This document shows positions 35,489-44,915 of a stretch of 64,000 bases of DNA, in pieces. Made by a program: the position numbers and the translations under genes. The stretch covers positions 1 to 64,000 of the forward strand of contig CAYZUC010000001.1 in the NCBI GenBank assembly GCA_964481705.1, written 5' to 3'. The notes beneath the pieces are model-generated. The model worked only from the letters and a program-made list of their open reading frames with translations, ran no database searches and was not told where the DNA came from. Each line of letters starts with the position of its first letter. Positions within the stretch are counted from its first letter, which is position 1. This stretch comes from CAYZUC01 sp964481705 (GTDB lineage: Bacteria > Bacillota > Clostridia > Lachnospirales > Lachnospiraceae).

Positions 35489-37358
35489 TGCTATTACTTC
35501 CTTCCCTATGATACTGGTAGGTCGGCACAAGCTCCTGAACCCATGCCTTAATATCAGCCTTTTCTTCTTTTGATTCTTCACGAAGTTCCTCGAGCTTTTC
35601 GAAGAATTCCTCCTCATCAAATTCAATTGGTTTACCAATATGAATCAGCTTATTTGCTGTCTCCTGCATGCCTTCTTCCTTCATCAGGAGCTCCTCATAT
35701 AACTTCTCACCTGGTCGTAAGCCGGTAAATTCTATCTCAATATCTTCTCCCGGTACATAGCCGGACAAACGAATCAAGTTCTTAGCAAGATCTAAAATCT
35801 TTACGGGTTCTCCCATATCTAAAATAAAGATTTCTCCACCCTTCGCATAAGCTCCTGCCTGTAACACCAGAGAGACCGCTTCCGGTATGGTCATAAAATA
35901 GCGGATAATATCCGGATGCGTCACCGTTACCGGACCACCAGCTGCAATCTGTTTACGAAACAGAGGAATTACACTTCCGTTGCTTCCCAATACATTACCG
36001 AAACGAACAGCAACAAAATCCGTTTTGGAACGGTGGTTATAGGACTGCACGATCATCTCACAGATTCGCTTGGATGCGCCCATAATATTGGTCGGATTTA
36101 CGGCTTTGTCTGTGGAAATCATGACAAACTTATCAACACCACTATTTACTGCCGCCTGAGCTGTCTTCCAGGTACCCATGACATTATTCTTAATCGCTTC
36201 ATTCGGACTGTCCTCCATCAATGGCACATGCTTATGTGCTGCTGCATGATAGACAATATTAGGTCGATACGTCTGAAAAATATCCTCCATACGATTCGTA
36301 TTCCGAACCGAAGCAATTAATACCTTTAAGTTCAGATGCGGGTGCTTCAGAATCAATTCCTGCTGGATATCATACGCACTATTTTCATAAATATCTACAA
36401 TAATAAGCTGCTTCGGATTCTTTGTAGCTATCTGACGGCAAAGCTCACTTCCTATGGAACCGCCGCCTCCTGTGACCAGAACCACCTTCCCATTCACGTA
36501 ATTCATAATCGAATCCAAATCGACCTGTATGCTGTCTCGACCCAACAAATCAACAACATCAACTCTGCGGAGCTGACTGACATTGACCTCACCATTCACA
36601 AGCTGGTAAATACCAGGCAGCGTTTTTAATTCACATTTTGTCTCTTTACATATGTCAATAATCTCTTTGATATCCTTACGGGATGCGGAGGGCATGGCAA
36701 TAATGATCTCATCAATGTCATATTGAGCCGCACTCTCGATAATCTCTTCTTTTCCACCAACTACCTTAACTCCATGGATATAGTTTCCGATTTTGGAACG
36801 GTCATCATCAATTACACACAAAACGCTCTTTTGAATGAATTTAGAAGTGTTCATCTCACGAATCAAAGAGTTCCCTGCCTCACCGGCACCAATAACCATA
36901 ACATTCTTATTTATGGCCTTGGCGGAGCGCTTCTGAATAAAGGTTCGGATAAAACGATAAGAAAATCGGCTAATGCCGACCAACACCACCAAAAACATCC
37001 CATACCCAAAGTAATAGGTACGGGGCATTCGATAACCCATCGCGAGCATTCCCACCGTCTGACAGACTGCGGAAGCCACACATGCAGCAAGCAGCGATGC
37101 TGCCTCTGTAATACCGGCATAGCTCCACAAGCTCTGATAGAGATGAAATACAAAGAAAAGGATAATTGTTGTGATAATATTGACAGGCAGATACTTCCAG
37201 ATATACTCCTGCCATACCGGACTTGTAATGTGACTGTACGTAAAATCAAAGCGCATCAGAAGTCCCAGCGCATTCGCAGCAATAATCGCCAGAATATCAT
37301 AAAAAATCAAGGTCAGCCTTCGTATCATAAGTGCCTTATTGTTCACTATTTTCTTCAT
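35481..37358 (-). CDS. Membrane UDP-GlcNAc 4,6-dehydratase (PglF/CapD-type)
   Basis: 625 residues. Four hydrophobic segments in the first 125 residues, a first Rossmann domain (VMVIGAGEAGNSLIREM near 150), then the catalytic SDR domain with VVLVTGGGGSIGSEL near 295, HAAAHKHVPLME, ISTDKAVNPTNIMGASK (Met-x-x-x-Lys) and GLRPGEKLYEELL. This is the full-length PglF/WbpM-like layout, giving UDP-4-keto-6-deoxy-GlcNAc at the membrane. First gene of module B, with its own promoter at 37399-37427. Could also feed the nonulosonic acid route. Confidence 0.9.
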   Translation of the reverse strand: MKKIVNNKALMIRRLTLIFYDILAIIAANALGLLMRFDFTYSHITSPVWQEYIWKYLPVNIITTIILFFVFHLYQSLWSYAGITEAASLLAACVASAVCQTVGMLAMGYRMPRTYYFGYGMFLVVLVGISRFSYRFIRTFIQKRSAKAINKNVMVIGAGEAGNSLIREMNTSKFIQKSVLCVIDDDRSKIGNYIHGVKVVGGKEEIIESAAQYDIDEIIIAMPSASRKDIKEIIDICKETKCELKTLPGIYQLVNGEVNVSQLRRVDVVDLLGRDSIQVDLDSIMNYVNGKVVLVTGGGGSIGSELCRQIATKNPKQLIIVDIYENSAYDIQQELILKHPHLNLKVLIASVRNTNRMEDIFQTYRPNIVYHAAAHKHVPLMEDSPNEAIKNNVMGTWKTAQAAVNSGVDKFVMISTDKAVNPTNIMGASKRICEMIVQSYNHRSKTDFVAVRFGNVLGSNGSVIPLFRKQIAAGGPVTVTHPDIIRYFMTIPEAVSLVLQAGAYAKGGEIFILDMGEPVKILDLAKNLIRLSGYVPGEDIEIEFTGLRPGEKLYEELLMKEEGMQETANKLIHIGKPIEFDEEEFFEKLEELREESKEEKADIKAWVQELVPTYQYHREGSNSNE

Positions 37359-37398
37359 CTATATATACTTCCATTCATTTCTTTCCTAATTCCAGATG

Positions 37399-37427
37399 AT
37401 TATACCAAATTTCCTTCATTAGTACAA
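37399..37427 (-). promoter_or_regulatory. Promoter for module B (upstream of the PglF-like gene)
   Basis: Minus strand: -35 TTGTAC (37422-37427), 17-base spacer, -10 TATAAT (37399-37404) preceded by TG one base away (extended -10). It lies 41 bases upstream of the 37358 start and covers the stop codon (37400-37402) of the preceding polymerase. No terminator hairpin is seen in front, so module B may be read both from here and by read-through from module C. Confidence 0.7.
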
Positions 37428-38536
37428 GTAAAGGGATTTTCTGATGTAATCAGCGTCAGCAGTACAAAAAATATCAATAAATAAGGTGGTACAATAAAGA
37501 AATTCTCAAAAAAGGATGTAAAAAGAATTGCATACACTCCTGAAAAAGCGATTCTCTGTAAAAGTGATATCTCACCCTTTAAAGAGCATGCAAGCAGCCT
37601 GCGTATAAGCAGCCAGAGAACAGCCGTAAATACCACAATTCCATGAACCACAAGAATATCAAATAATCCATTATGAACCTCAAACAGGAAGAAGCTCTTC
37701 ATCTCATAAGCAGAACCAATACCTGTCACGGGACTCTGTAAAAAAGCAGTCCACAGCTCTTTCCAGATTTCTTCTCTACCAGAGAAAATATCTTTATACA
37801 AAATAACAAGATTCATCCCCAGCCTGCCTAATATGGTATAGAGATAAGTAAACAAAACACTTCCTATCGTCATCAGGAAAGCAAGCACTGGAATTGTCCA
37901 CTTCCTTCGGTTCATCCATGGTGTTAAGAGATAAAGCACTCCAAATACCAGAATACCGGCAATGGCACATCTGGCATGATACAATATCATAAAGAGCAAT
38001 CCCGTCATGTATAATAGAAATTGGACAGAACACAAGTATTTTTGTTTTCCTTCCTCTTTGTAATGCTCAAATAACAGCAATCCAAGAATCGTAATAATCA
38101 AAAAAACCAAACCTACCATATTATGATTATATTCCAGCTTCACAAGCCCAAACCATGGCAGAAAAGACAGCCCACCACACAGAGTCAGCGCAAAAAACTG
38201 CTGTTTTGTAAACTTGACCTTATTGGAGAGATAAAGCACGAACATCAGATTCACAACCGTCAGTATCGCTCCCTTATGTGATTGAATCAAAAACAAAAAC
38301 AGAAGTGCAAGCACATCTGTGATGCACATAATAAAAAACTCCACATCCCGCTTCTTCCAAATACTTTTCATATCCGTATATGCGATAAATAATGCAAAAA
38401 GCGCAGCAAACGCCAGGAGAGATGCATATCGATTCGTCATACTGTAGAGTTTCTGTGTTAGAAAGCTGGTCGCAAAAAGAAGAGCGACTACTGATACAAA
38501 AACTCGGTTTGCAATCAGACATTTTTTACTGCTCAT
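37400..38536 (-). CDS. Wzy-like polymerase, second copy in module C
   Basis: 378 residues with about ten to twelve membrane segments. Clear paralogue of the protein at 39925-41091: both have SHKG in an early segment, FTKQQ/FTGLQ, then FSGREEIWKELW, TGIGSAYEMKSFF, VHNGLFDILVVHG and LIRRLLA in the same order. The H-N-x-x-x-D and G-I-G-S loops are like Wzy/O-antigen ligase family active loops. So it is a polymerase or a ligase for the module C glycan. Start overlaps the flippase stop by 11 bases; AAAGGGG upstream. Confidence 0.78.
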   Translation of the reverse strand: MSSKKCLIANRVFVSVVALLFATSFLTQKLYSMTNRYASLLAFAALFALFIAYTDMKSIWKKRDVEFFIMCITDVLALLFLFLIQSHKGAILTVVNLMFVLYLSNKVKFTKQQFFALTLCGGLSFLPWFGLVKLEYNHNMVGLVFLIITILGLLLFEHYKEEGKQKYLCSVQFLLYMTGLLFMILYHARCAIAGILVFGVLYLLTPWMNRRKWTIPVLAFLMTIGSVLFTYLYTILGRLGMNLVILYKDIFSGREEIWKELWTAFLQSPVTGIGSAYEMKSFFLFEVHNGLFDILVVHGIVVFTAVLWLLIRRLLACSLKGEISLLQRIAFSGVYAILFTSFFENFFIVPPYLLIFFVLLTLITSENPFTCTNEGNLV

Positions 38537-39938
38537 TCTTACGAAGCCCCTTTCTGATTATTTTTACCATTTCTCTTCCATACATACAAAAAAGCAGGCA
38601 AAAAGCAATTCCATTTATGAGCCAGTCAAATGGCAGACTCATACTCATGACCACCATCTGTAGAACCAGGATACCATAAGCAATCACGTCCCTCTTCCAG
38701 GTAATCTGCAGCCTCACATGCTTCTGAACCTTTAAAAAGGCAATAAAATACATGACAAAATACGAAATCATTGTGGCAATAGCGGCTCCCTCGGCTCCTA
38801 TCAATCGAATACCGAAATAATTCAATACAATATTTACAACTGCGCCAACCATGGTAGCAATTCCCATGCTTTTTCCATCTTTATATGCCAGACAGATGGA
38901 GCCCAAAAATCCTGTCAACGCGCCAAATACTACAGATATCACAAGTGGAGGCACCAGAATCCATGCCTGATAAAAATCTTTTGCAAATAAAAACCACGCT
39001 ACAAAACGTACGGCAAAAATCAGAAACGAACAGATCACAGTCATGAATGCCTGATAGGTACGATACATGGTAGAAAAAAACTGAGCACTGTCTTCCTCTT
39101 TATAGCTCTTTGTTGCAGACATCTGCCATGCTTGTGCAAAAATTCTCTGAAATACATTCATAATCGCAGGTATTTTATAGGCAACCCCATAAAGTCCATT
39201 CACTGCCGTACCACACATGGCTAAGACAAAATAACGATCCATGGCGTTATTCACCCAACTGGAGGTAGAATACAACAGCATGGATTTTCCATAATGAAAC
39301 ATTTCCTTTTCCAGCTGCGGATTACGTCTTGCCTGTGCAGTCTTTCGAAATCCACCTATCATCGAAAACATCAGAAGTCCCGCTCCCGCAAAGCTGATCA
39401 TTTGCGAATAGAGATAGCCATAAAGTCCAATTCGCAGCACGAGAAGAAAATACAGGTTACTTAAGATAACAAGAAGCGTACAGGATACACTTCCGGTAAT
39501 CATGATCTTTACCTTTTCCGTTCCCTGACAGTAGAGAATCATAAACTCATAAAAGGAATTGCAGATAAATAATCCCAGAAAGAGAACCGCAAAGACACGG
39601 AGTTCCTCCTGTGGCAGAAGAAAAGCTGCTGCCATGCATACGACACCAACCACAGCGATACTCCGCCCGACATACTTCAAACCAATCCTTAGGATATTGT
39701 CCTGCTGTCCTTCTTCTTCGAGTCCAAATCGAAGTGCTGCCTCTCCAATATTCATGGTCAGCAAAGGAACTGTCAGTAATAATGTTGCCTGCATAACATC
39801 TGCAATTCCATACTCTGACAAACTGAGCACATTCGTATAAAAGGGAACCAGCAGCATGACCAAAATCTTGGACACAAAATTGCTGATGGTGAACAATGCC
39901 ATATTCCCAAAGAGATAACTGTACTTACCTTTTTTCAT
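38526..39938 (-). CDS. Wzx-type polysaccharide flippase, module C
   Basis: 470 residues, about fourteen membrane segments. N-terminus YLFGNMALFTISNFVSKILVMLLVPFYTNVLSLSEYG is a textbook polysaccharide transporter start; LYGVAYKIPAIMNVFQRIFAQAW is the conserved middle region. Flips the module C repeat unit. It lies between the two paralogous polymerase genes and overlaps both (14 bases upstream, 11 downstream). AGAGGG precedes the ATG. Confidence 0.88.
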   Translation of the reverse strand: MKKGKYSYLFGNMALFTISNFVSKILVMLLVPFYTNVLSLSEYGIADVMQATLLLTVPLLTMNIGEAALRFGLEEEGQQDNILRIGLKYVGRSIAVVGVVCMAAAFLLPQEELRVFAVLFLGLFICNSFYEFMILYCQGTEKVKIMITGSVSCTLLVILSNLYFLLVLRIGLYGYLYSQMISFAGAGLLMFSMIGGFRKTAQARRNPQLEKEMFHYGKSMLLYSTSSWVNNAMDRYFVLAMCGTAVNGLYGVAYKIPAIMNVFQRIFAQAWQMSATKSYKEEDSAQFFSTMYRTYQAFMTVICSFLIFAVRFVAWFLFAKDFYQAWILVPPLVISVVFGALTGFLGSICLAYKDGKSMGIATMVGAVVNIVLNYFGIRLIGAEGAAIATMISYFVMYFIAFLKVQKHVRLQITWKRDVIAYGILVLQMVVMSMSLPFDWLINGIAFCLLFCMYGREMVKIIRKGLRKNEQ

Positions 39939-41091
39939 CTACTATTTCCCTCTCAGCAAATATGATGGCAAGCAGGAAAATCAAGACGGGAGAATAATTT
40001 GCCCACATAAGATCCATATCAATAAAGGATTCCAGAAAGATAGCAAACAAAGCAGAACCTGCCAGTCTTCCGTAACGATTTTTGATTAAACTTTTCCCTC
40101 CTGCTAACAATCGTCTGATAATCAAAATGACGCTTCCAATAAAGACAGGAAGCCCATGAACAGCCAAGATATCATACATAGCATTATGAATATTATATTC
40201 GAAGAAGGATTCCAGCTTGTATCCAGAACCAATCCCTGTAAACATATGTTGTTTCCACATATTCCACACTTCCATCCAGATCTTCTCTCTTCCGGAGAAT
40301 AAGCTTTTATAGAAGAAGGGCATCTGAAAATTCATTCCTGTCTGCGCCAGTGCTACATAGGAAAAAACAAAGAGTAAGGAACCAAGACATACAAAAAAGG
40401 ACAGAAACGTATAAAGCTTACGATTCTCCCACCATTTCTTCGGAATCACATAATAGAAGAACAAGAACAAGAACAGAGCGAGAAATGCCCCACGTGCAAG
40501 ATGCCATAAAACAAGATTCGTGGTACGCAAAATTGCCATAACCAAAAACAGACCATAGATTTCCTTTCGTTCCGTAATCTGAACAAGAAAAACCATGGCA
40601 CAAAACAGGGAGAAAACCGTGACTGTTGCGCCTGTATTCGAATTATAACGAAAGGCCAGGTCATAACAAAACCACACAAAAAACACTCCAAAGAAAAAGT
40701 ACGATAGTACTTTCATCTGGAGTCCCGTAAACCTTACCTCACTACTCATATACCATACCAAAAGGAAATCCGCAAGAATCAGGATACACCCCTTATGTGA
40801 ACCAATCAAAAACAGATTCACCACAGCAAGAATCAATATTGCAAGTAAAAGATAGAGATCAAAATCTCTCTTCTTAAGCTTATCCCACCATCTCACATTA
40901 TTAAGAAACAAAATGGTACAGATTACAAATACAATCGATGTGTTGTAAATCTCAGTCACATGATAAAACTTTGGTGACAGCCATGTCCCTCCGTAAAAAA
41001 TCATTAGGAGTACCAAAGCCACCCAATTTATGATTTCTTTTCTTTTAACTGGCTCAATATAGTCTGTAATTCCTTTGCTCGTGCTTCCCAT
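39925..41091 (-). CDS. Wzy-like polymerase, first copy in module C
   Basis: 388 residues, about eleven membrane segments. Loop motifs FSGREKIWMEVWNMWKQHM, TGIGSGYKLESFF and IHNAMYDILAVHG match the 37400-38536 paralogue and the Wzy/WaaL type. Start at 41091 gives an unusual 64-base overlap with the upstream glycosyltransferase, but AAGGAG sits eight bases before it, and no alternative start occurs until inside the first membrane segment. Polymerises the module C repeat or ligates the chain. Confidence 0.8.
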   Translation of the reverse strand: MGSTSKGITDYIEPVKRKEIINWVALVLLMIFYGGTWLSPKFYHVTEIYNTSIVFVICTILFLNNVRWWDKLKKRDFDLYLLLAILILAVVNLFLIGSHKGCILILADFLLVWYMSSEVRFTGLQMKVLSYFFFGVFFVWFCYDLAFRYNSNTGATVTVFSLFCAMVFLVQITERKEIYGLFLVMAILRTTNLVLWHLARGAFLALFLFLFFYYVIPKKWWENRKLYTFLSFFVCLGSLLFVFSYVALAQTGMNFQMPFFYKSLFSGREKIWMEVWNMWKQHMFTGIGSGYKLESFFEYNIHNAMYDILAVHGLPVFIGSVILIIRRLLAGGKSLIKNRYGRLAGSALFAIFLESFIDMDLMWANYSPVLIFLLAIIFAEREIVDEKR

Positions 41092-42026
41092 GAAGTCGAC
41101 TCCTTATCTAATTCTACCAATAATCTGGAATGGTTCTCATGCTCCAGCAAATACGCAAGCTTCTCCGCAATCTCCTCCGGATCCTCCGGATTCTGAATAA
41201 CATCGCTCGGTATCATCTCCCGAAAAATGGATATGGCTCCGACTGCCCTCGATACCAATATATCGCATCCGGATAAGAGTGCCTCCAGGGGAGCCAGCCC
41301 AAATGTCTCAAAGCAGCTATTCTGTACAAAGATAGTGGATGTATGATAGTACCTCCATATCTCTTTTTGTGAGACGAGACCAACGTCTTCGACAAATGGA
41401 TAGGAATGAATTTCCTCCGTATCCTTACCGCTGTCTCCTGCTACGACAAGTCTCAGTCCAAAGCCTCTCTTATTTAGGAGTTCGATTGCTTTACAAAGGA
41501 CGCGAATCCTCTTTCTAGGCATCCCTCCTCCTACGGAAAAAATCTGCTTTGGATCTCTGCGGTCAGCGGTTGCTCTTTCACGCATTCTTCTCCAATCTAC
41601 TCCATTGGTCAGATGTCCGATTTTCGTAGCGTGCTCCGGATAATACTCCTTCAGCCAATCGCGAAACTGTCTGGAGACACCCAGAATCAAATCCGCTCCC
41701 TGCAGTGTCTTTCGTTCAACATGATTCATGTTCGTATCTACTACATCATTGATCTCGTTTTCATACTCCACGCAGCCATGCATAAGATAGCAGGTCGGTT
41801 TATGATAAAATGCAGCTATCCGAAGTGCCAGCAGATTCTGGCGTGAATAACCGGATAACACAATAACGTCTGATTTGGGAACCCCAAAAACAATCTCAAT
41901 GGTACGAAATACCTTGTTCCAATGCCTTAGGTATAAGGTGTCAGACGGCAGATTCTTAAGCAAATCCCTCGTCACATTCGCAGGCCCTGTTCCTGTTGTG
42001 TAATCACCGATCAGAAATATTCTCAT
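41028..42026 (-). CDS. Glycosyltransferase, GT4-like
   Basis: 332 residues. RIFLIGDYTTGTGPANVTRDLL, SGYSRQNLLALRIA, GVSRQFRDWLKEYYP in the acceptor half; FSVGGGMPRKRIRVLCKA and FVQNSCFETFGLAPLEALLSGCDILVS (E-x7-E donor site) in the other. Module C transferase. Start at 42026 is supported by AAAAGGGAG ten bases upstream rather than 42053. Its 3' end overlaps the polymerase start by 64 bases, while its 5' end overlaps the preceding GT2 gene by 23 bases. Confidence 0.82.
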   Translation of the reverse strand: MRIFLIGDYTTGTGPANVTRDLLKNLPSDTLYLRHWNKVFRTIEIVFGVPKSDVIVLSGYSRQNLLALRIAAFYHKPTCYLMHGCVEYENEINDVVDTNMNHVERKTLQGADLILGVSRQFRDWLKEYYPEHATKIGHLTNGVDWRRMRERATADRRDPKQIFSVGGGMPRKRIRVLCKAIELLNKRGFGLRLVVAGDSGKDTEEIHSYPFVEDVGLVSQKEIWRYYHTSTIFVQNSCFETFGLAPLEALLSGCDILVSRAVGAISIFREMIPSDVIQNPEDPEEIAEKLAYLLEHENHSRLLVELDKESTSWEARAKELQTILSQLKEKKS

Positions 42027-42813
42027 AAGCTGCGTACTCCCTTTTCCCATCAAACATCCTCTTCACCGCGCGCAACATGCCTATTTTTCCATCTTCACCT
42101 GGTTCCTCTTGATAAATTTTCCGTTTCCGAATCGCAAATTGCCAGATTAGCAGCCAATACCAATGCCGCGTCATGGCATAATAATTTGCACCCCTGTCTC
42201 GAAAAAACTTTTCTGTATATCCTGTAAACCATGTGGATTCTGTCTCAATCAGTCCTGCAATCCGAATCGGCACATATCTCACGGACAGTCCGCTTCGTAA
42301 CGCATCATAAAGAAAAATATTCTCTTCCCCCATACCGTACTTTGCTCCGGCACCAAACTCCTCCTGAAAAGACAGCTTTCTGATGCTTTCCCTTCGAAAT
42401 GCAATCTCCGGAGAGAAAATCTTCATAACCGAAAGATAATTCATCTTTTTTGATTTTGAAAAAACCGGCTGATGTCTCTCTTTTCTCTCAATAAAAAAAA
42501 CGAGAATATCATCGTCCGGATACTCCTCAAAGGACTGCAAGATCAGTGTCCTGTAATCCTGCACATATTCTACATCATTATCACACAATATGCAAACATC
42601 CGCACCTGCCCTACGAATGGCTTGATTACGGCTTCTGCTCAATCCTCGCGCTGTAGAGCACACATAGTCTACTACCCGATTATCTTCCTTTATTACCTCC
42701 TCGGAATCCATATCGCATTGATTGATTACGATCGCATCTCCTGTTATACCGAGTCTGTCAATATAATGGTAATCCTCTAAGTACATGGCTGACAGCAATA
42801 CCTGTAGTGTCAT
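42004..42813 (-). CDS. Glycosyltransferase, GT2 family (WcaA-like variant)
   Basis: 269 residues. TLQVLLSAMYLEDYHYIDRL, INQCDMDSEEV, TARGLSRSRNQAIRRAGADVCILCDNDVEYV with a DND in place of the DxD, and GMGEENIFLYDALRSGL for the catalytic acidic pair. It resembles a subgroup of GT2 proteins that begin with MxxQVLxSTMY. Start at 42813 has GGAGG and overlaps the previous gene stop (ATGA). Donor unknown. Confidence 0.78.
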   Translation of the reverse strand: MTLQVLLSAMYLEDYHYIDRLGITGDAIVINQCDMDSEEVIKEDNRVVDYVCSTARGLSRSRNQAIRRAGADVCILCDNDVEYVQDYRTLILQSFEEYPDDDILVFFIERKERHQPVFSKSKKMNYLSVMKIFSPEIAFRRESIRKLSFQEEFGAGAKYGMGEENIFLYDALRSGLSVRYVPIRIAGLIETESTWFTGYTEKFFRDRGANYYAMTRHWYWLLIWQFAIRKRKIYQEEPGEDGKIGMLRAVKRMFDGKREYAAYENISDR

Positions 42814-43559
42814 AATCTCCTCCAAACAGCATGTAACGCATAAAAGCAAAAGCAGTACGCACTATAGAGCGGATTCAGTTTTTCAACATTTCGATACAAA
42901 TTCCATACCCGCTTAATGGCAGTCAGCTTATTGGAGGACAACGTCCCATGACTCCTTCTGTAGAGTGTAAGTGCACGATTAAGTCCATAAGCTGTATAAC
43001 CGCTTCGTAGTATCTGCCACCAGGTCGCAGTATCCTCGCTTGGTACCTCCGGCATCTGAATCAGACCTATCGGTACCTTGGTGGTATCAAATAATACCGT
43101 ACTTGTGAAAATAGTTGTATTCTTAAGTGCCTGACGATAGTCCAGCTTTGAAGGCACCTGAACAATTTTATCGACTCCGATTCCATCAGAACCTGCAAAC
43201 TCATATCCGGTAAAGGTAAAACCAGCATGTGTCTCTTCACAGAACTTCAGCTGTCGTTCCAGCTTCTCGGGATCCCATAAATCATCAGCATCCAAAAAGG
43301 CAAGATATCGTCCTTCTGCTTTCTGTATTCCGGCATTTCTGGCAAACGCGGCGCCATGTGCTTTCTCAAAAGTCACTAAACGTATCTTATCACACAAAAA
43401 GCTTTCCATCCTCGCACGACTGGCATCTGTCGAACCGTCATCTACCAGAATCAACTCCCAATCCTGATACGTTTGGCTCTTAATAGACAGAATGGTATCT
43501 TCAATATAGGCTTCCGTATTATGAACCGGAATCACAATGCTTACCAGCTTGTCGTTCAT
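42810..43559 (-). CDS. Glycosyltransferase, GT2 family
   Basis: 249 residues, GT-A fold. LVSIVIPVHNTEAYIEDTI, LVDDGSTDASRAR, AAFARNAGIQKAEGRYLAFLDADDLW (DxD region near residue 92) and SEDTATWWQILRSG. Inverting transferase. ATGA overlap with the module C initiating transferase upstream means it is probably made in equal amounts with it, and it may add the second sugar. AAGGTG ribosome binding site a little far from the ATG. Confidence 0.87.
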   Translation of the reverse strand: MNDKLVSIVIPVHNTEAYIEDTILSIKSQTYQDWELILVDDGSTDASRARMESFLCDKIRLVTFEKAHGAAFARNAGIQKAEGRYLAFLDADDLWDPEKLERQLKFCEETHAGFTFTGYEFAGSDGIGVDKIVQVPSKLDYRQALKNTTIFTSTVLFDTTKVPIGLIQMPEVPSEDTATWWQILRSGYTAYGLNRALTLYRRSHGTLSSNKLTAIKRVWNLYRNVEKLNPLYSAYCFCFYALHAVWRRL

Positions 43560-44905
43560 GGTCGGTCATCACCTTCCTTTACTCCTTCTGTACTTTCCAT
43601 GGTAAACAGAATCTTAAAGGTAAGGATCATCAACTTGAGATCCAATCCAATAGAATACTGCTCGATATAATACAAGTCCAGCTTTAGTTTGTCATATGGA
43701 AGCGTATTGTATTTTCCATAGAGCTGAGCATAACCGGTAATTCCGGCACGCACCTTCACGCGGTAGGAAAACTCCGGCATGTCCTTCATATATTGACGGA
43801 TAAATTCCGGTCGCTCCGGTCTGGGACCTACAAACGACATATCTCCCTTTAACACATTGAAAAACTGCGGAAGCTCATCAATTCGAACCTTGCGTATTAC
43901 CCTTCCGATCGGTGTAATACGATTATCGTGCTCCTTTGCAAGTACCGGAGCGCCGACTTTCTCAGCATCCACAATCATGCTTCGGAACTTATAGATTTCA
44001 AACTCACGGTTGTTCTTCGTGCACCGAATCTGCTTATATAAAACCGGACCTCGATCATATAGCTTTATCAAAATTGCAGTAACCAGCATAATCGGCGAGG
44101 TAAGAATAATGAACAGCAGTGATAATACAATATCAATGGTACGTTTGATGATCCGCTCCTCATACTGAAGTGGATTCCCTTCTGTCAACAGCAATGGAGT
44201 ATCAAATAGATGTACCGGCTTGGAACCATTCAGAATAATGTCAGAAATCTTTGGCATTACATAGATTCTCTTCGAGTTATCATAACAATACTTGAAAATC
44301 TGATTCCGGAGTGCCACGGGAAGATCCCATAACATAATCGTGTCATTCTCATTTATTTTCTCATAAATCTTTGTCAGTTCTTCCTTCGCGCAAATGGAAT
44401 CACGGATATGGAACTGATCCCGTCTGGTTTTGAGCTTTTCAAGGAAATTCTCCGTGGAGTCTCCCTGATAGACAAGCAACACATCATAGGGACGAAACAG
44501 TTTCTGATAAAGACGCCCGGATACATAGATCAGGAATGCTGCAAATAAAATCTGCAAAAGCGTGGTTCCAAACAAGGGAACCGGAGTAGGAAATTTATAA
44601 GAGAGCATCATCATTTCCAGATAAAAGACAAAGTTCGCTCCAATTGTTGTAAAAATCTGCGAAAACATCACTTCACTATTTTTACGAAATCCTACCAGCA
44701 GTCCACCAAATACTCTTCCTAAAATAATCAAAACCAATGCGTACAAAACGAGTACAAACAAGTGACCTCTCAGATACAACTGTGTCCTGAGATCCTGATT
44801 ATAATTGTAATGCAGAATCACATATATCATACCGGTCTGAACTGCAACCATCAGGGCTGCAACCGCCAGTACATAAAACCTTCGATAGGCTTCTCTTCTC
44901 TTCAA
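43556..44905 (-). CDS. Polyprenyl glycosylphosphotransferase (WcaJ/CpsE-like), starts module C repeat unit
   Basis: 449 residues. Four or five N-terminal membrane segments, a soluble middle region, and catalytic domain from about residue 250: KRTIDIVLSLLFIILTSP, YKFRSM, RIDELPQFFNVLKGDMSFVGPRPERPEF, GITGYAQLYGKYNTLP. Full-length paralogue of the enzyme at 14415-15749, with the same domain order, but different in the middle region. Starts with TTG behind GAGGTG. Third initiating enzyme in the window, probably for module C. Confidence 0.9.
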   Translation of the reverse strand: MKRREAYRRFYVLAVAALMVAVQTGMIYVILHYNYNQDLRTQLYLRGHLFVLVLYALVLIILGRVFGGLLVGFRKNSEVMFSQIFTTIGANFVFYLEMMMLSYKFPTPVPLFGTTLLQILFAAFLIYVSGRLYQKLFRPYDVLLVYQGDSTENFLEKLKTRRDQFHIRDSICAKEELTKIYEKINENDTIMLWDLPVALRNQIFKYCYDNSKRIYVMPKISDIILNGSKPVHLFDTPLLLTEGNPLQYEERIIKRTIDIVLSLLFIILTSPIMLVTAILIKLYDRGPVLYKQIRCTKNNREFEIYKFRSMIVDAEKVGAPVLAKEHDNRITPIGRVIRKVRIDELPQFFNVLKGDMSFVGPRPERPEFIRQYMKDMPEFSYRVKVRAGITGYAQLYGKYNTLPYDKLKLDLYYIEQYSIGLDLKLMILTFKILFTMESTEGVKEGDDRP

Positions 44906-44915
44906 TGTTCACACC

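Noticed and set aside
36723..37484. 253-codon plus-strand open frame across the PglF-like gene and polymerase end
   Set aside because: Lies antisense to two well-supported genes, rich in Asn, Thr, His and Cys as expected for a shadow, and has no recognisable motif.
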